From Papilionanthe hookeriana x Papilionanthe teres (taxonomy: Eukaryota; Streptophyta; Magnoliopsida; Asparagales; Orchidaceae), in contig CM040434.1 of assembly GCA_022702705.1 (NCBI GenBank), positions 22,610,001 to 22,674,000 of the forward strand: DNA of 64,000 nt, given 5' to 3'. Position numbers and translations under genes: made by a program. This document shows positions 32,695-43,914 of the stretch, in pieces (the first letter of the stretch is position 1; each line of letters opens with the position of its first letter). The notes beneath the pieces were generated by a model, which was not told where the DNA came from, ran no database searches, and saw nothing but the letters and a program-made list of their open reading frames with translations.

Positions 32695-33830
32695 TTTATG
32701 AAATTCATTATTAGTGGGATTTTTCTGTATAGTTTGAACTTCTACTTTAAAAGTAAGTTCTTTTGTGAGGCTGAATTCTACTATTGGGATGAACATTATC
32801 TTTTAAGAAGTGTAGGGATCAATTTCTTAGGTGGTTTGTGCCTTATGAGAAAGTCGTTGAAATTTTAAGAGCATGTCATGATTCTAAATCTTCATGGGAT
32901 TTTGGCTGACTTCAAACCACATCTAAGGTGTTAAACTCTAGATTTTATTGGCCAATCATGTTTAAGGTTGTGAATTATTATGTAAAACCTTGCGATAGAT
33001 GCCTATGGTAGGCGATATTTCCAAGAGAGTTGAAATTCCCCTTAATTATTCATTATAAGTTAAAATATATGATGTTTAGGGAATAAATTTTATGGGAGAC
33101 TTCATAAATTCTCTAGAAAACACTTATATTTTAGTAGTAGTAGACTATATCTCCAAGTGGATTAACATTGTGACACTACCTAATTGTGAATGGAAGAGTG
33201 TCCTAAAATTTTTAAAGAAGTATATTTTCAATCGATTTAGAATACCAAGGGTGAACATTAGTGATGGAAGCAGTCATTTTTTGTAATAAAAAACTGGATG
33301 CATTGCTTTCAAAGTTTAGGATAAAACATAATGTTGCTAGTGCCTACCACCCACAGACCTGAAGTTTAGTTGAATTCTCTAATATGGAGATTGAAAGAAG
33401 TTCGAAAAGTTGTGAACCTGGGTATAAAAGATTGGTCCCTTATTTAGATGAAGCATTATGGGCATACAAAACCACCTTTAAGAATCCAATATAATTATTG
33501 CCCTATAGGTTGATTTTTGGAAAATCCCGCCACTTGGACGTAAATCTGGAACATAAGGCTTGTTGGGCAATTAACGAATTCAATTATAACTTGAAGGATA
33601 TGAAAGAAAAGAGATTTTTACAGCTGAATAAATTGGATGATATTAGACTAGAAGCCTATGAGAATGACAATATATATATGGAAAATTTGAAACTAAGGCA
33701 TGATCAGAAGCTCAAAAGGAAGGAATTTCAACCTAGACAAAATGTGTTGTTTTATAATTCAATGTTGAGATTATTTCCTAGAGACGTGAACTCCAGTATT
33801 CGGGACCATTCACTATGATAAATGTGTAGC
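32695..33830 (+). pseudogene. A2 integrase
   Basis: N-terminal part with FFCEAEFYYWDEHYL (around 32760-32800), then the zinc-finger region with FYWPIMFKVVNYY (32945-32985). The catalytic core segment 33092-33286 has TYILVVVDYISKWINIVTLP and FRIPRVNISDGSSHFL (second catalytic Asp), then ASAYHPQT in another frame. The tail 33498-33818 carries LPYRLIFGKSRHLDVNLEHK and LKRKEFQPRQNVLFYNSMLR. The motifs match A4/A5 integrase. Several stops; dead. It would have joined cDNA to target DNA. Confidence 0.82.
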
Positions 33831-34734
33831 TGTTTAGGGCAGTAGACAGTTAAGATAAAAAATAAATAACACTTTCAAGGTCAATGGACAATGGTTGAAT
33901 TAATACCTAGATGGAGAGAATAGAGATTCAAAAGAAGTCTTAAGATCCCAATCATCCAAATAGTACATCTAGCATATTCTAACTGAGGACGTTATACCAA
34001 TCACTATTGTGGGAGGCAAACTAATAGTTACTTTCATATTTAAGTTGATTTAATAAAGTATCATTCATCATCCAGTGCTTTGTTTGTTAGTGTTGATTTT
34101 TTCCCTCTACGGATTTGTTGGTCTCATTTGATGTGGTAGGTGTCAAGAATCTCGATTTTTGTCTGCCATATTTTTTGCTTTCTCTGAATGCTACACTGCT
34201 GAACATGTTCCATTCTTGTTGGTTTTATGTTATTATATTCTATGTATTCATGTGACTACTTCTTTATTTTTTCTGTAATTACCTGCTTTTATCTAGTTTA
34301 CTGTTACTGCATGTCACTTATGTTTTAGAAAAGATAAATTTTTAGAAAAATATGTTCCTCTTCACAAACATGAAAGTACTTGACATAACTGAGTTAATGA
34401 AATGGTAACTCCTACAAAGATATCTAATTAATTCAACCAGCTTATTAAAATTTTCTTTTAAAAGGGGATGAATGTCAAACTTAACAACTTTTAACATTAC
34501 TTGAAGAAATCTCAGGATAAATAAAAAGGTATAATTAAAATTTCAAGTAGAAAACCAATGATGTTTTAAGTCATTTTAGTTTTTTATACTCGGTTTTGCT
34601 GTCTTAACTTTTAATTGAAAGTTAACATAAAGGCGTGCCATTAAATAATCATTTCTTTAGACCTATCATTTAGAGGAAATAAACCTTCATCATATTTAAA
34701 AAAGTGAAAAAAAAGTGGCATAACAAGATATAGT
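33831..34734 (+). other. A2 region after integrase, no accessory ORF
   Basis: At 34005-34035 it retains a worn version of the tgggaggcaa sequence that follows integrase in A4/A5, then runs without any accessory coding block. A purine word (ttaaaaggggatgaatgtca, 34457-34476) resembles an extra PPT. Confidence 0.5.
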
Positions 34735-34812
34735 AATTCCCAGGAGAATAAGAAAATGAAAAAGAAAGAAAAGAAAAAAAGAAAATAAAGGAAAACAAAG
34801 AAAAACACAAAG
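34735..34812 (+). other. long A/G-only tract of A2
   Basis: A nearly pure purine stretch (gaaaaagaaagaaaagaaaa type), about 0.45 kb before the 3' LTR. Equivalent tracts occur at 55690-55770 in A5 and 58318-58410 in A4. Confidence 0.75.
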
Positions 34813-35257
34813 TTATAAAGTCAAATACTCAATGAAGAAAACTTGAGGTTTGCACGACAAATTTAAAGAATAATAAAGAATTGGGAAGGTTTCTAATATA
34901 ACTTAAGTGATGATACTTTTTCATTATTCCTTAATGAAGCCCATCTAATATTACCTTCAAGAAAAATGTTAAAATAGGATTAGGTTGGCTAATTCTACTG
35001 AAATTCCTTTAAGACATTAAAGGCTAGTGATAATATTTTAAATGTCATCAGCTTAAGAATCTTTGGGATTTTCGAATAGCAAAATGTAATGAATTAAGGA
35101 AATGATCAAGTTATTAGATATTAAGAATAATTGAACCTGAAATGAAACTTAAACACTTTTATCTGACTTCAGTAAACAATTTGAATAGTTAGAAACATGT
35201 AAGAGTACCTATAATAATCTAAGTGCCCCCAACTGAGCTATGAGATTATTTGAGGGC

Positions 35258-35283
35258 AAGTAACGAGGTAAGTTAGGAGGTAT
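35258..35283 (+). promoter_or_regulatory. A2 polypurine tract, degenerate
   Basis: gagggcaagtaacgaggtaa and gttaggaggtat precede the LTR. This lines up with the A5 context gagggcaagtaatagttaag followed by tttggggga. It would prime plus-strand DNA synthesis. Confidence 0.6.
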
Positions 35284-36830
35284 TGACATAAGTGGATTTT
35301 ACATGATTTCAATTGTCATTTATCCAAAATTGTATATTTATCACATATTTACACTTGTTGAAGGTTTTTGTTGATGTTGTGCAGGTCCCGAGTAATGAAC
35401 ATGGGCATTTCGGAATGACATAAACTAAGGAAAAAATGATAAAAAATAGCATGACAACGCCACCATATCTTTACCAGTAGGTTGACCACGCCACAGACGG
35501 CCATTACCACACCAATATTTTAGAGGGCCGACATGACCTCACTGGGAGTGGTCATAACCATCACGCTTGAACCAAAAGCATCTTATGACCATGCCACATT
35601 TTGGATGGACTACACTAACAGAGCAGGAATCTTTTTTGGTAAGGATTTTTCTTACCAAATTCTTGGATTCAGATAAAAAAACACACTTTTAGGGCATTCG
35701 AACAAGGAGGAGAGATCTGGAGACAGGTATAAAGCAGAAGTAAGGGTTTTGGGAGAGTTTCTTCCTTAGGTTTATCTTCATCTTTTAGGGTTAAGTTCCT
35801 AAGGGTTTTCCATTACCTATTTCTCAGAATTTTCTTTTGTGTTTATTGGAGAGAGAAGTTTGGTTCCATGGAATACGGAAAAATTTTTTTTGTAAGCTCT
35901 TACCTTTCAACATTTACTTGCAACAATGATTTTGATGGAATGTTTTTTCTGGTGTTCTTTCTATCATGCATAGAAAAAAAAATTTTCGAGCCTGTGTGAT
36001 TTATGGTAGTGGTTTTTGTGGTTTTCCTAAATAATTTCTTTTCATTTATCATTTTCCTGAAGAATCAGTGCTTTCAATTGTTGTATTAACCATAAAACTT
36101 AATTTACTTCTAATATAGCAAATTAATGTGTTAACATATTTTATGATCTGTGAATTTGGCCTGTTACGCGAATGAACGAAATGGTTAACCACGAAATTCA
36201 TGTATGAATAGACAAATACTATTCGCAATTTCTAGCCAAGATAGGGGATTATTATAAATCTACTGGATGTCATGGGAGTTGAGGAAGCCTCAACTTCATG
36301 GATTATAACACTTTTTTTTTACCTAAGCATAGACATAAGAAGGAATTTGTATCTATGTTGACAATTACCACACAGGAAAAAGTCTAGGAATATCACAAAA
36401 CACCACATTACCTAAATCACAGGGGCATGAGCCTCACATTCCTTAAAGCAATGTAATATTTATCTACCACATTGTTATGTGTTTTTCAACCTCGTAGTCT
36501 TTTATTTTAGCTTTTATGTATGATTTCAAAAAATCATCTCTTATTTGTGATAATGCTAAACTAGGTTTAAACGCTTAGCAAACTCAGCTTCACTCATCAG
36601 AATAATTCTTGGCCCTTCTCTCGTGGTATCAATACATGGTACTCTTTAACCACATTAGTACTGAACATGTGTACTTGCATAAGAAACCAACTTACTTCGT
36701 CGTAAGTTTTCAGCTCGTCAACTACATAATACCTATATTTAATTTCTGATAATATATTATGGAAATTATTATTTCTAGTTTTATTTGAACACTTCCATGA
36801 CATTCTTAATTAATGAATTTTATAAATTTA
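35284..36830 (+). repeat. 3' LTR of A2
   Basis: It starts TGACATAAGTGG directly after the PPT. It holds a cluster of ccacgcca/gaccacgcc words (35455-35600) where other Athila LTRs carry their CpG-rich motif, a TATA-like ggtataaag (around 35727), and the U5 landmark ctcgtggtatcaatacatgg with gtgtacttgcat (36620-36680). The right border is only approximate. The minus-strand open segment 36597-36803 lies inside this U5 and is not a gene. Confidence 0.6.
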
Positions 36831-37987
36831 TATGAGACTCTTCATGATCATAAGTTGTTGGGATGCATAACAAAAGATATGATGTATATGTTATGGCTTT
36901 GTATATGCAATATTCTAACAACATAGAATGTTGTAACCTATATTATATGTAGTATAACTAAAATATTATTTTACATTCTTATTTGGGCTATCATTAATAG
37001 AAGAGAATGATAATATGTTTATTGAACAATCAATACATAAAAATAGTAAATTTATTATATGTTAGCATGATTCTTTTAATTACATGATGCAAGAAATATA
37101 TTTAAGATAAAAATCTGCTGAATGTTTTTACATATTACATGGTACACATAGTTCATGTTACAAACAATGTTGTTTAGTATTAAACTTGATAACTTTTTTT
37201 TTTTTGTCTTAAATTGCATACCATTTTTTATGTCTAAAATTGGTTATACTGCATAAGTGTCGCACTTTTATAAATGTGGAGAAGATGCATAGATCTCTTA
37301 CTGGCGGAATAAGTTCCATTCCATATTCTTATGGGTAAGTTGTTGAGCTTTCATTTAAATTTTTAGGGATTTTAAATGACTTTATTGCTTTTTAGGATGT
37401 ATGAAGCTGTTGTGATCTAGACTCCTCCCCTCAATGTGATGGACTTAATCTAATTTTATAATATTAGGTATTTCGCCAATATTTATAAAAAAACATTATT
37501 AATTATTTATGTCTATCCTGCAAAAATACTCTGGGTGATGAAAATTGAATTGCAATAATTTGTATGTCCTAACTATCAATATATAGTGTATTTCTCATTC
37601 CTCAATCATTTACTATCTATTTTGCATGATACTTGTAGCATATAAAATGGTTTCAAGAAATTCTTAACAATAAAATTTGATAACAGTATGTTATTTATGG
37701 ACATAATCTATATGTATTTATATTGTAGAATCTAAGTTTTGCTATGAATCACACTAAAGAAATACAGCATGAGGATAGGTGAGAGATTAGAGAGAGGGTA
37801 GAGATAGAGGGAGGAGAAGTGCACGTTGACTTACCCATCTAGAGTGAAGAGAGAAAGAGCCTCCCTTAGATGAAATGATCCCATATTTATAGTCTACGGT
37901 TTTGTTTTTTTTTTTTTTTTTTTTTTTTTTGTATTTTCCATTTGTGGGCCAATAGTAGTTTGTCGTGTTGGGTCTTCCAAACTTCAT
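36831..37987. other. AT-rich DNA, nothing recognised
   Basis: No gene or known family is supported. A pure T run of 26 lies at 37905-37930. On the minus strand tataaatatggg (around 37880-37891) looks like a TATA box, but no coherent transcription unit follows. Confidence 0.5.
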
Positions 37988-38530
37988 GTCATCCATACAG
38001 CAGGTTTTCTAGTTTGTTGGTTATCGAGGCTGCAGAACATTCAGACTGAGGGTTTAGCATGTTCAGACTGAGGGTTTACCATGTTGTCGGCGTCCATCAA
38101 ACTGGTTGTCCAGACTACTAGTCATACGTATTGTCGATCATCAAGACTACTAGTCGTCTCGACTACGATTTGCCCAAGCCACAGGTTGTCCATAGTGTGG
38201 GTCATCTAGGTTGTAGGTTATCCAAAATGTGGTTCATCGAGGCTGTTAGTCGTCCTGATTGTGGGTTGTCCAAATGGCTGCTAATCCAGACTGTGGATCA
38301 TCTAAACTGCAAATCATTCAGACTACTTAATATCTCAATTGCATGACATTCAAACTGTAGGTCAACAAGGTTGTTGGTCTTCCATACTGTTGGTTATCCA
38401 AACTTTAGGTCATCCGGACTATATGTCGTTCCAATTGCAGGTTGTCTAGATTGCTAGTTGTCAAGACTGCTTGTTGTCGAGTCATCCAGACTACTGGTCA
38501 TTCAGATAGTTGGCCATCCATATTGCAAGA
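37988..38530. repeat. 16-bp minisatellite, main block (about 33 units)
   Basis: The period is 16 bp with approximate consensus gtcatccagactgtag. Examples of consecutive units are gttgtccatagtgtgg, gtcatctaggttgtag and gttatccaaaatgtgg. Units are well diverged, so the array is old. Since 16 is not a multiple of 3, the plus-strand open segment 38131-38346 inside it is not a periodic protein and is dismissed. Confidence 0.85.
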
Positions 38531-39587
38531 TTTAACCTAACATATTTTTTATGTACATATTAAACTTCTTTAATCTCTTATCTCTTTGAAAGGCAACTGT
38601 GAAAAAAAAAATTAATGCAAAAATTGTCATCGCATATTTTCTTAATTGACAGTGGAATAATTGAAATTTATTTAGTTTTTATGACTCTGAAGTGCTCTCC
38701 TAAGATCTTCGAGTCAGTAGGACCAGCTCGATCGGTGAGGATTTACTAGCCTCTAGCTCGATTGATATTTCTTTTAGTTGGATGATCTGACTTAGCTGCC
38801 CTTATCTGTAACTTAGAGAAATTTTCATTACTTCTTGAACTTTTGTAAGAAAAATGTAAAATAAATTCTATGTAATTTTTTAGTGAGTAAAAAAATGGAG
38901 TTCTGGATTAGTTTTCTCTTTTATTTTTGTATTATAACTCTTGTCAGGTGTTTTATTTCCTTGTGACAAGTTCTTGGCCTATGATAGTTGATGTGTCCAA
39001 TTTCTTTAAGGATTTCGTTAGTCAAATTTACTGAGTTGTTGCTTAGCTCAATTCTTAAATCTTCATGTGTTAATTGTTCGGTTAGGTCATTGCCTCAGAT
39101 AGGCTGCAATTTTAGTCAGGTAAATCAAGAGGACCTTGTCGCTGCCTTTGTGGGGTAACCCCCAAGACTTGCTACTTAGATGATTTATGTGCCAATCATA
39201 GTGGATCTTGTCCCTAATGAGTGCAGAACCATTTTAAGAGCTTGACTTATGCTGAGTTGGAGACATATGTTTTGATGTTTGGGTGTTGTTGGGTTGGTTC
39301 TTATGTGGTTTGCTAATAAGATGTTGATCGTCACTGTCAGAGTTTCAAGAGAATATTACCAACTGAACGTTTCTGGTCGATGTTGGTGTTGTTGCTTGAA
39401 TGGAACTTCCCCCACTCGATCTCCTGTGTTTCCCAATTATTGGTCATATTTTGACCATTTTTACATAGAACTTTTCATGTTTTTTGAGTGTCAGTTAGAC
39501 TTGGGCTTATATGCATAATTAGAAATTTTTACTTATCACTTTCATGAATGAAATACATATGTTGGAACAAAAGCACATTTTTACTAC
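38531..39587. other. 1.06 kb segment splitting the minisatellite
   Basis: Non-repetitive DNA between two blocks of the same 16-bp repeat. It could be an insertion, but no terminal repeats or target duplication were seen. The plus-strand open segment 39279-39518 has no recognisable motif. Unassigned. Confidence 0.45.
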
Positions 39588-39668
39588 GGTGGGTCATCCA
39601 GACGATAGGTCGTCCAGACTACAAGTCATCCAAAAAGCTGATCATCCAAACTACTAGTTGTCCCTCTT
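39588..39668. repeat. 16-bp minisatellite, second block (5 units)
   Basis: gtcatccagacgatag, gtcgtccagactacaa, gtcatccaaaaagctg, atcatccaaactacta and gttgtccctcttgatt: same unit, phase and orientation as the block ending at 38530. Confidence 0.88.
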
Positions 39669-40378
39669 GATTGCTCACCAAGGCCAAATCTATTGGGACT
39701 TGGCCCAACCGAATTGGAGATGATCGTGTTGAAGTTAATACTTGTTTCTTCTTCTTATGATGTTCCTCTTTTTCTCTATTATCTGATCCCTGCTCACCGC
39801 TACTTTTAGCAGTTATGACCAGTAGTCTTCATGTAGTTCAATATCTGACTGCATTTTAACATTATGGATGCCATGCTTTACCACCTTGCATTATCTAGTC
39901 AATTGAGTTGGCATTGCACACCAATTTACGACCTTACATAACTTCAAGTTGGTTTGAACCATAATTGCTATAAGACGTTATATTTGTTTGCTAATTTAAT
40001 CCAACATGTAGCATTTATGTTCATTTTTAGATTATGATTTAGTGTCTTGACTTAAAAAATATTTGCTGTACTTGCAACCATGGTGTTCTCGACATAATTA
40101 TATGAGTTGGGAGTGTTCTGATTGAGAATGACTATATAAATAATAGCAAATAAGCATAATATCACTAATAAAATTACTTTAATAATTGTATTTTTCGTCA
40201 CGTTATAATGACAAGCAGTTTTTTATGTTATCGATTACTTGTGTTTTTGGGATCTATGCTATTATTGCAGGTTAACTTGGGAGGGAAAGCCATCTGAAAG
40301 ATTTGATTCTAAGGTTGATGAATGTATCTATGTGTGTCTGTTTGTTTGTTGAGAATAATTTATGTAACGAGTACGCAC
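39669..40378. other. intergenic DNA, nothing recognised
   Basis: AT-rich DNA without a supported gene, repeat or TE signature. Confidence 0.5.
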
Positions 40379-40620
40379 TCCCTCAATAACCTCCCAAAAA
40401 CTCAATTTTTGTGGTTATCGAGAGGTTATTCGGAGTATTAACTCCAATAACCTCTCCATAACCTCCTTAGATCTTGTAAATACCTTTCGCGGTTCCGCGC
40501 TCATTTTTTTTTTTTTGTTATTCGCGGTTATTGAAAGGTTATTTGGGATGTTAACCCTAATAAAACTGACATAACCCCCCAATATCCTCCGAATAACCTC
40601 TTTACACAAGTGGAACAGCG
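40379..40620. repeat. inverted-repeat (fold-back/MITE-like) element
   Basis: gaggttattcggag (40427-40440) is the reverse complement of ctccgaataacctc (40586-40599). Further short words (ggttat, ataacctc, gttattg) occur in both orientations around a T-run centre. The outside boundaries and any target duplication are unclear, so this may be a small non-autonomous DNA transposon or simply a hairpin-forming repeat. Confidence 0.5.
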
Positions 40621-40655
40621 TCTGTTTTTCATATGTAAATATTTTCCTGCGCGTG

Positions 40656-40660
40656 CGTGA

Positions 40661-40693
<33 letters not shown>
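40656..40693. repeat. (GA)n microsatellite
   Basis: gcgtgagagagtgagagaga continuing as pure GA to 40693. Confidence 0.93.
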
Positions 40694-40694
<1 letters not shown>

Positions 40695-40757
40695 CTCGTT
40701 TGTTAATTGGTAGCTTTGGTATAAGTATCATCTCTCTCGGGTTCGAATCTATCTGAG
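40691..40757 (+). other. tRNA-like sequence (SINE or tRNA relic)
   Basis: It has an A-box-like tggtagctttggtataag and, about 30 bp later, gggttcgaatc, a good B box. The ends gactc and gagtc can pair as an acceptor stem. The T-stem does not pair well and the anticodon arm is unclear, so it is not called a functional tRNA. A tRNA-derived SINE head or pseudo-tRNA is the likely explanation. Confidence 0.4.
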
Positions 40758-41640
40758 TCGAATTAACACGTATAGAATGGGAAGGCAAATGTTGCACTCT
40801 ACATTTAAAAAATAAACAGAGAGAGACTCACAAATTTTGAAATTATTTAGTTTATTATATATTTAAAGTCAGAAATTCACCTCAAACTTCATTTTATACG
40901 GTTGATTATATTTTAATAAAGACACTAATCAATAATTGTTCTTGGTAAATTTTTATCTATCAATAATTACATCAGATTTTTTGAGCGAAAATCAGAAAAA
41001 GTAAATAATCTTAATAGCTCAAGGTTACCTATGGACCACTCGGTGGACCAACTGATCGGATAAAATTACCTTTGCGTTGGAGTTAAGCTTAGACGGAGAT
41101 CTTGACCACCAAAGCAAGGCGCCATCAACTAGGATGGCTTTGCTGCCGTTTGTTTAGGTTTTAAGATTAACTCATTGACTATTATTTTGTCCGGCGTGAC
41201 TTGCATCGGGCCCGGCCCCCTGTTTGGGTCGATTATGACGGCCAGTTACTGAAGCTCATATTTTGAAAACAGACTTGAAGCTTATATTGTAATTCAATTA
41301 ATTGCTTAAGCTTTACTTCTGCTCAAGTATATCTGAACACCCCAAATAGTTAACTAGTGGCTATGCCTGAGATAGATGTATTTTGTCAGAATTAGAGATT
41401 CATCATACGGCGAAGGAGGATGATGGTTTTTCGATGGAGTTGAATAAGAATCGGTCTGCTCTAAATTGTTTCCATGGATTTGATGGAATCAAGATGTCGT
41501 TTTATGATTGAGTTGAGGCAGAGAATTGAAAATTGATGCACAATTTAGACAACTTTTAATATCGAATATGGCTAATAAATAAATGAATCTATTTTGTTGT
41601 GAAAATGACGACAATAAAGTGAAATTGGAACGAGAAAAAT
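40758..41640. other. intergenic DNA, nothing recognised
   Basis: No supported ORF, repeat or RNA. A short GC-rich stretch (41190-41225) is the only compositional outlier. Confidence 0.5.
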
Positions 41641-42256
41641 TGCATACATAAAAACACCAAAGCGACACACAGATTTACGTGATTCGATAAATTTGTCTAC
41701 GTTCACGGAGTTGCAGGAAATTTTATTTCTTCGAGAAATTACACCGTCAAACGTCTCGATGTTTACATCTATTTTTCTTCTCTCCTTTTCTCTCCTCTGT
41801 TTCTCTCTCTCTCTTAGAGGACTTGACTTGGCTTCATCATTAAGTCAAAAGAGGCTAATTATAGAACCCAGGAGAGCGGTAGATGAGTGGTGGGTGGGAA
41901 GGTAAGTAAGCGTTAAGTGGGAAGGTATGTGAGTGGTATGTGAGAAAGTAGGTGAGCGGTAGTTGGGATTCTTAATTGAGAAGCTAATTAACAACAATTA
42001 ATTAAATTGCAGTGGACCGAGTCTCTACATTACCCAATAATTCTCCCACTTGGAGATTGAGACACTCACTACACCACCTACAGGTTGTATCATCTACTGG
42101 TTGTATCGACCTTTTCCTAAAACAAGATATCCTCCACCTCTGCAACTCAAAGGCTCTGTCTTCATGCTAGAAGATCAGCTGAAGTTGAGCACAACTTCAG
42201 CTTCTCACAAGTAACACCCTCAGTTGACATATCACCGTCAATGTAGCCTTATTTCA
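41641..42256 (+). other. possible LTR/copia-like relic
   Basis: agatttacgtgattcgataa followed by ctacgttcacggag, and later ttctcccacttggagattga, resemble phrases common in plant copia-type LTR/leader sequences. This is recollection, not alignment. No coding block is present. It is cut off on the right by the A4 LTR. Candidate only. Confidence 0.3.
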
Positions 42257-43862
42257 TGATACTCGACTTTATATTTTGCAAGAATTTATGAACTCAGATT
42301 TATAGATTTATAATAATTTTGTTAAGTTCAAGCATTCAACGCAAGTATACTTATCATATCAAGTAATACATGGCTCTAATGGAGTCCTGGATATCGATCT
42401 CACAGGGAAATATTGAATTTTTAAGAAAACTTTACACAATGTGTAATAAGCACTAAAGTCAAGGTTTACTACTTACTTCTACTATACAGGAAACAGTAAG
42501 AACAATGAAACAGAAACAATTAACTAACTACAATTACTTCTAATAATTTTAAGAACAGGATTAACTAACAGACACACTAAACTAAGTATTTGAAAAGTTT
42601 TTGATATATGAGAAAAGTATCTTTCCTCTTGCAATGAGAATATGATGTGTGGATTGATATGAAATAATTATCTATATTATTGTGTCAAATAGGAGCATAG
42701 ATGATTTTTTACCCTTAAAAGAGTACCTCCTCTTCTAAGTAAGAAAAGAACATTGACATATTCTAAGTTTAGTCACTAACTCTAAGGCTAGGATGGGAGG
42801 ATATCGGCTCTCACTTCGGAGCTCCCACTCACCCTTCACCCAAAGGCTAACCTTTGATATTAGTTACCAATCTTAGAACCAATTTGGGGATCTCAGTCTG
42901 TCACCCTGAAATCTCCACATTGAAGTCCATCAAAACATATTTCCCTATTTATTTGCACTCAATTCCCATGAACTATGCAATTCATCCATAAAAATTGAAT
43001 GAATCTTTCATTATTGTTGTAGGACATTAAATCCTTTCAAACTTAATATTCAACAATATATTTTAACATTTCAATTGGCCAAATCGAAAGTAAATTAAGT
43101 TCTAAATGAAAAACCTTCACAATTTCTTCATTACATTAAAAGCACATCAAATCCACATCAATCCATCATCACATCTCTATGCAAGAAGAATGACAAGGGA
43201 GACTACTCAGAATTCATGGAGAATATACAATAAAACATGGATTTTATATATAAAAGAAAAGTCATACAAACCAAAAAAAAAATTCAACTTATCTCTTTAT
43301 CTTCCCCAATGCAATTCCGTTGAAGTTCCTTAGAATCCTCTTCTCTCTTCTTTACAACACTTGATTCTCTCTTTAGAATGGAAATGAAGAAGCAATTTCT
43401 CACTTTACCTCTTCTCATCCCCTCCTTAGAGAAGAATCCCTCTCAAATCTTCACTCTACACTCTCTACTTCTAAACCCTAACACTTAACACTCACTAAAA
43501 ACTACTTTAGAAGACACAAGACAGTACTTTTCATCCAAAAACAGTTACTTATAAGATAAGGACGAAATCCCAAAAGTTTCCATAGGCATCCCTACAAAAA
43601 GTCGCCAAAACTATTCAAATTTGAACTCCACTGACTTCGGGCTCCAGCGGCGCTCTATCATGCCATTTAATTGCTGTGCTCTCTGGATTTCCTTTTTGCT
43701 CCTTTTTGCTTCGGATTCGTTCCTTTTTGCTTCTTTTCACTCCAATCACCTAAAATCATCATACCTGCAACAAATCATGAAAAATACCTTACTTCAAAGT
43801 ACATTATCATCATAAATGGGTAAAATTAGATAGAAAAAACTGTATGTATTTTCAATGCATCA
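42257..43862 (-). repeat. 3' LTR of A4 (1,606 bp)
   Basis: On the minus strand it starts TGATGCATTG (43862) immediately after the PPT and ends at 42257. It aligns along its length with the A1 LTR. The CpG-rich U3 block is shorter here (43620-43665; minus strand agagcgccgctggagccc). The U5 contains the universal cgcaagtatacttatcatat. Confidence 0.88.
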
Positions 43863-43890
43863 GAATCCCCCAACCTTTAAGTATTACTTG
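43863..43890 (-). promoter_or_regulatory. A4 polypurine tract
   Basis: The minus strand reads aaggttgggggattc directly before the LTR start TGATGC. Compare A5: aagtttggggga before TGACCC. Confidence 0.85.
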
Positions 43891-43909
43891 TCATTAAGTA
43901 ATCTTTTTA

Positions 43910-43914
43910 CTACA
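43910..43914 (+). repeat. target-site duplication of A5 (left), CTACA
   Basis: It flanks the A5 5' LTR and is repeated at 57950-57954. Confidence 0.93.

Larger units (their letters stand above)
29030..36830 (+). mobile_element. Athila retrotransposon A2, decayed, interrupted by A3
   Basis: In order on the plus strand: the tail of protease (around 29070), RT, RNase H, [A3 insertion 30993-32689], integrase, a purine-rich tract, PPT-like sequence and 3' LTR (35284-36830). It reads as the same polyprotein as A1/A4/A5 but is far more diverged. After integrase it goes straight to the 3' non-coding region; the accessory ORFs of A4/A5 are absent. Gag is missing at the left. Confidence 0.8.

Noticed and set aside
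36597..36803. Minus-strand ORF of 68 codons starting MSWKCSNKT
   Set aside because: It overlaps the U5 landmarks of the A2 3' LTR; chance ORF.
37880..37996. Poly(T)26 with a TATA-like word, considered as the end of a LINE or processed pseudogene on the minus strand
   Set aside because: No coding remnant precedes the A-run on the minus strand and no target duplication was found.
38131..38346. ORF inside the minisatellite that could be taken for a repeat protein
   Set aside because: The repeat period is 16 bp, so the protein would not be periodic; units are diverged and stops occur in the neighbouring units.
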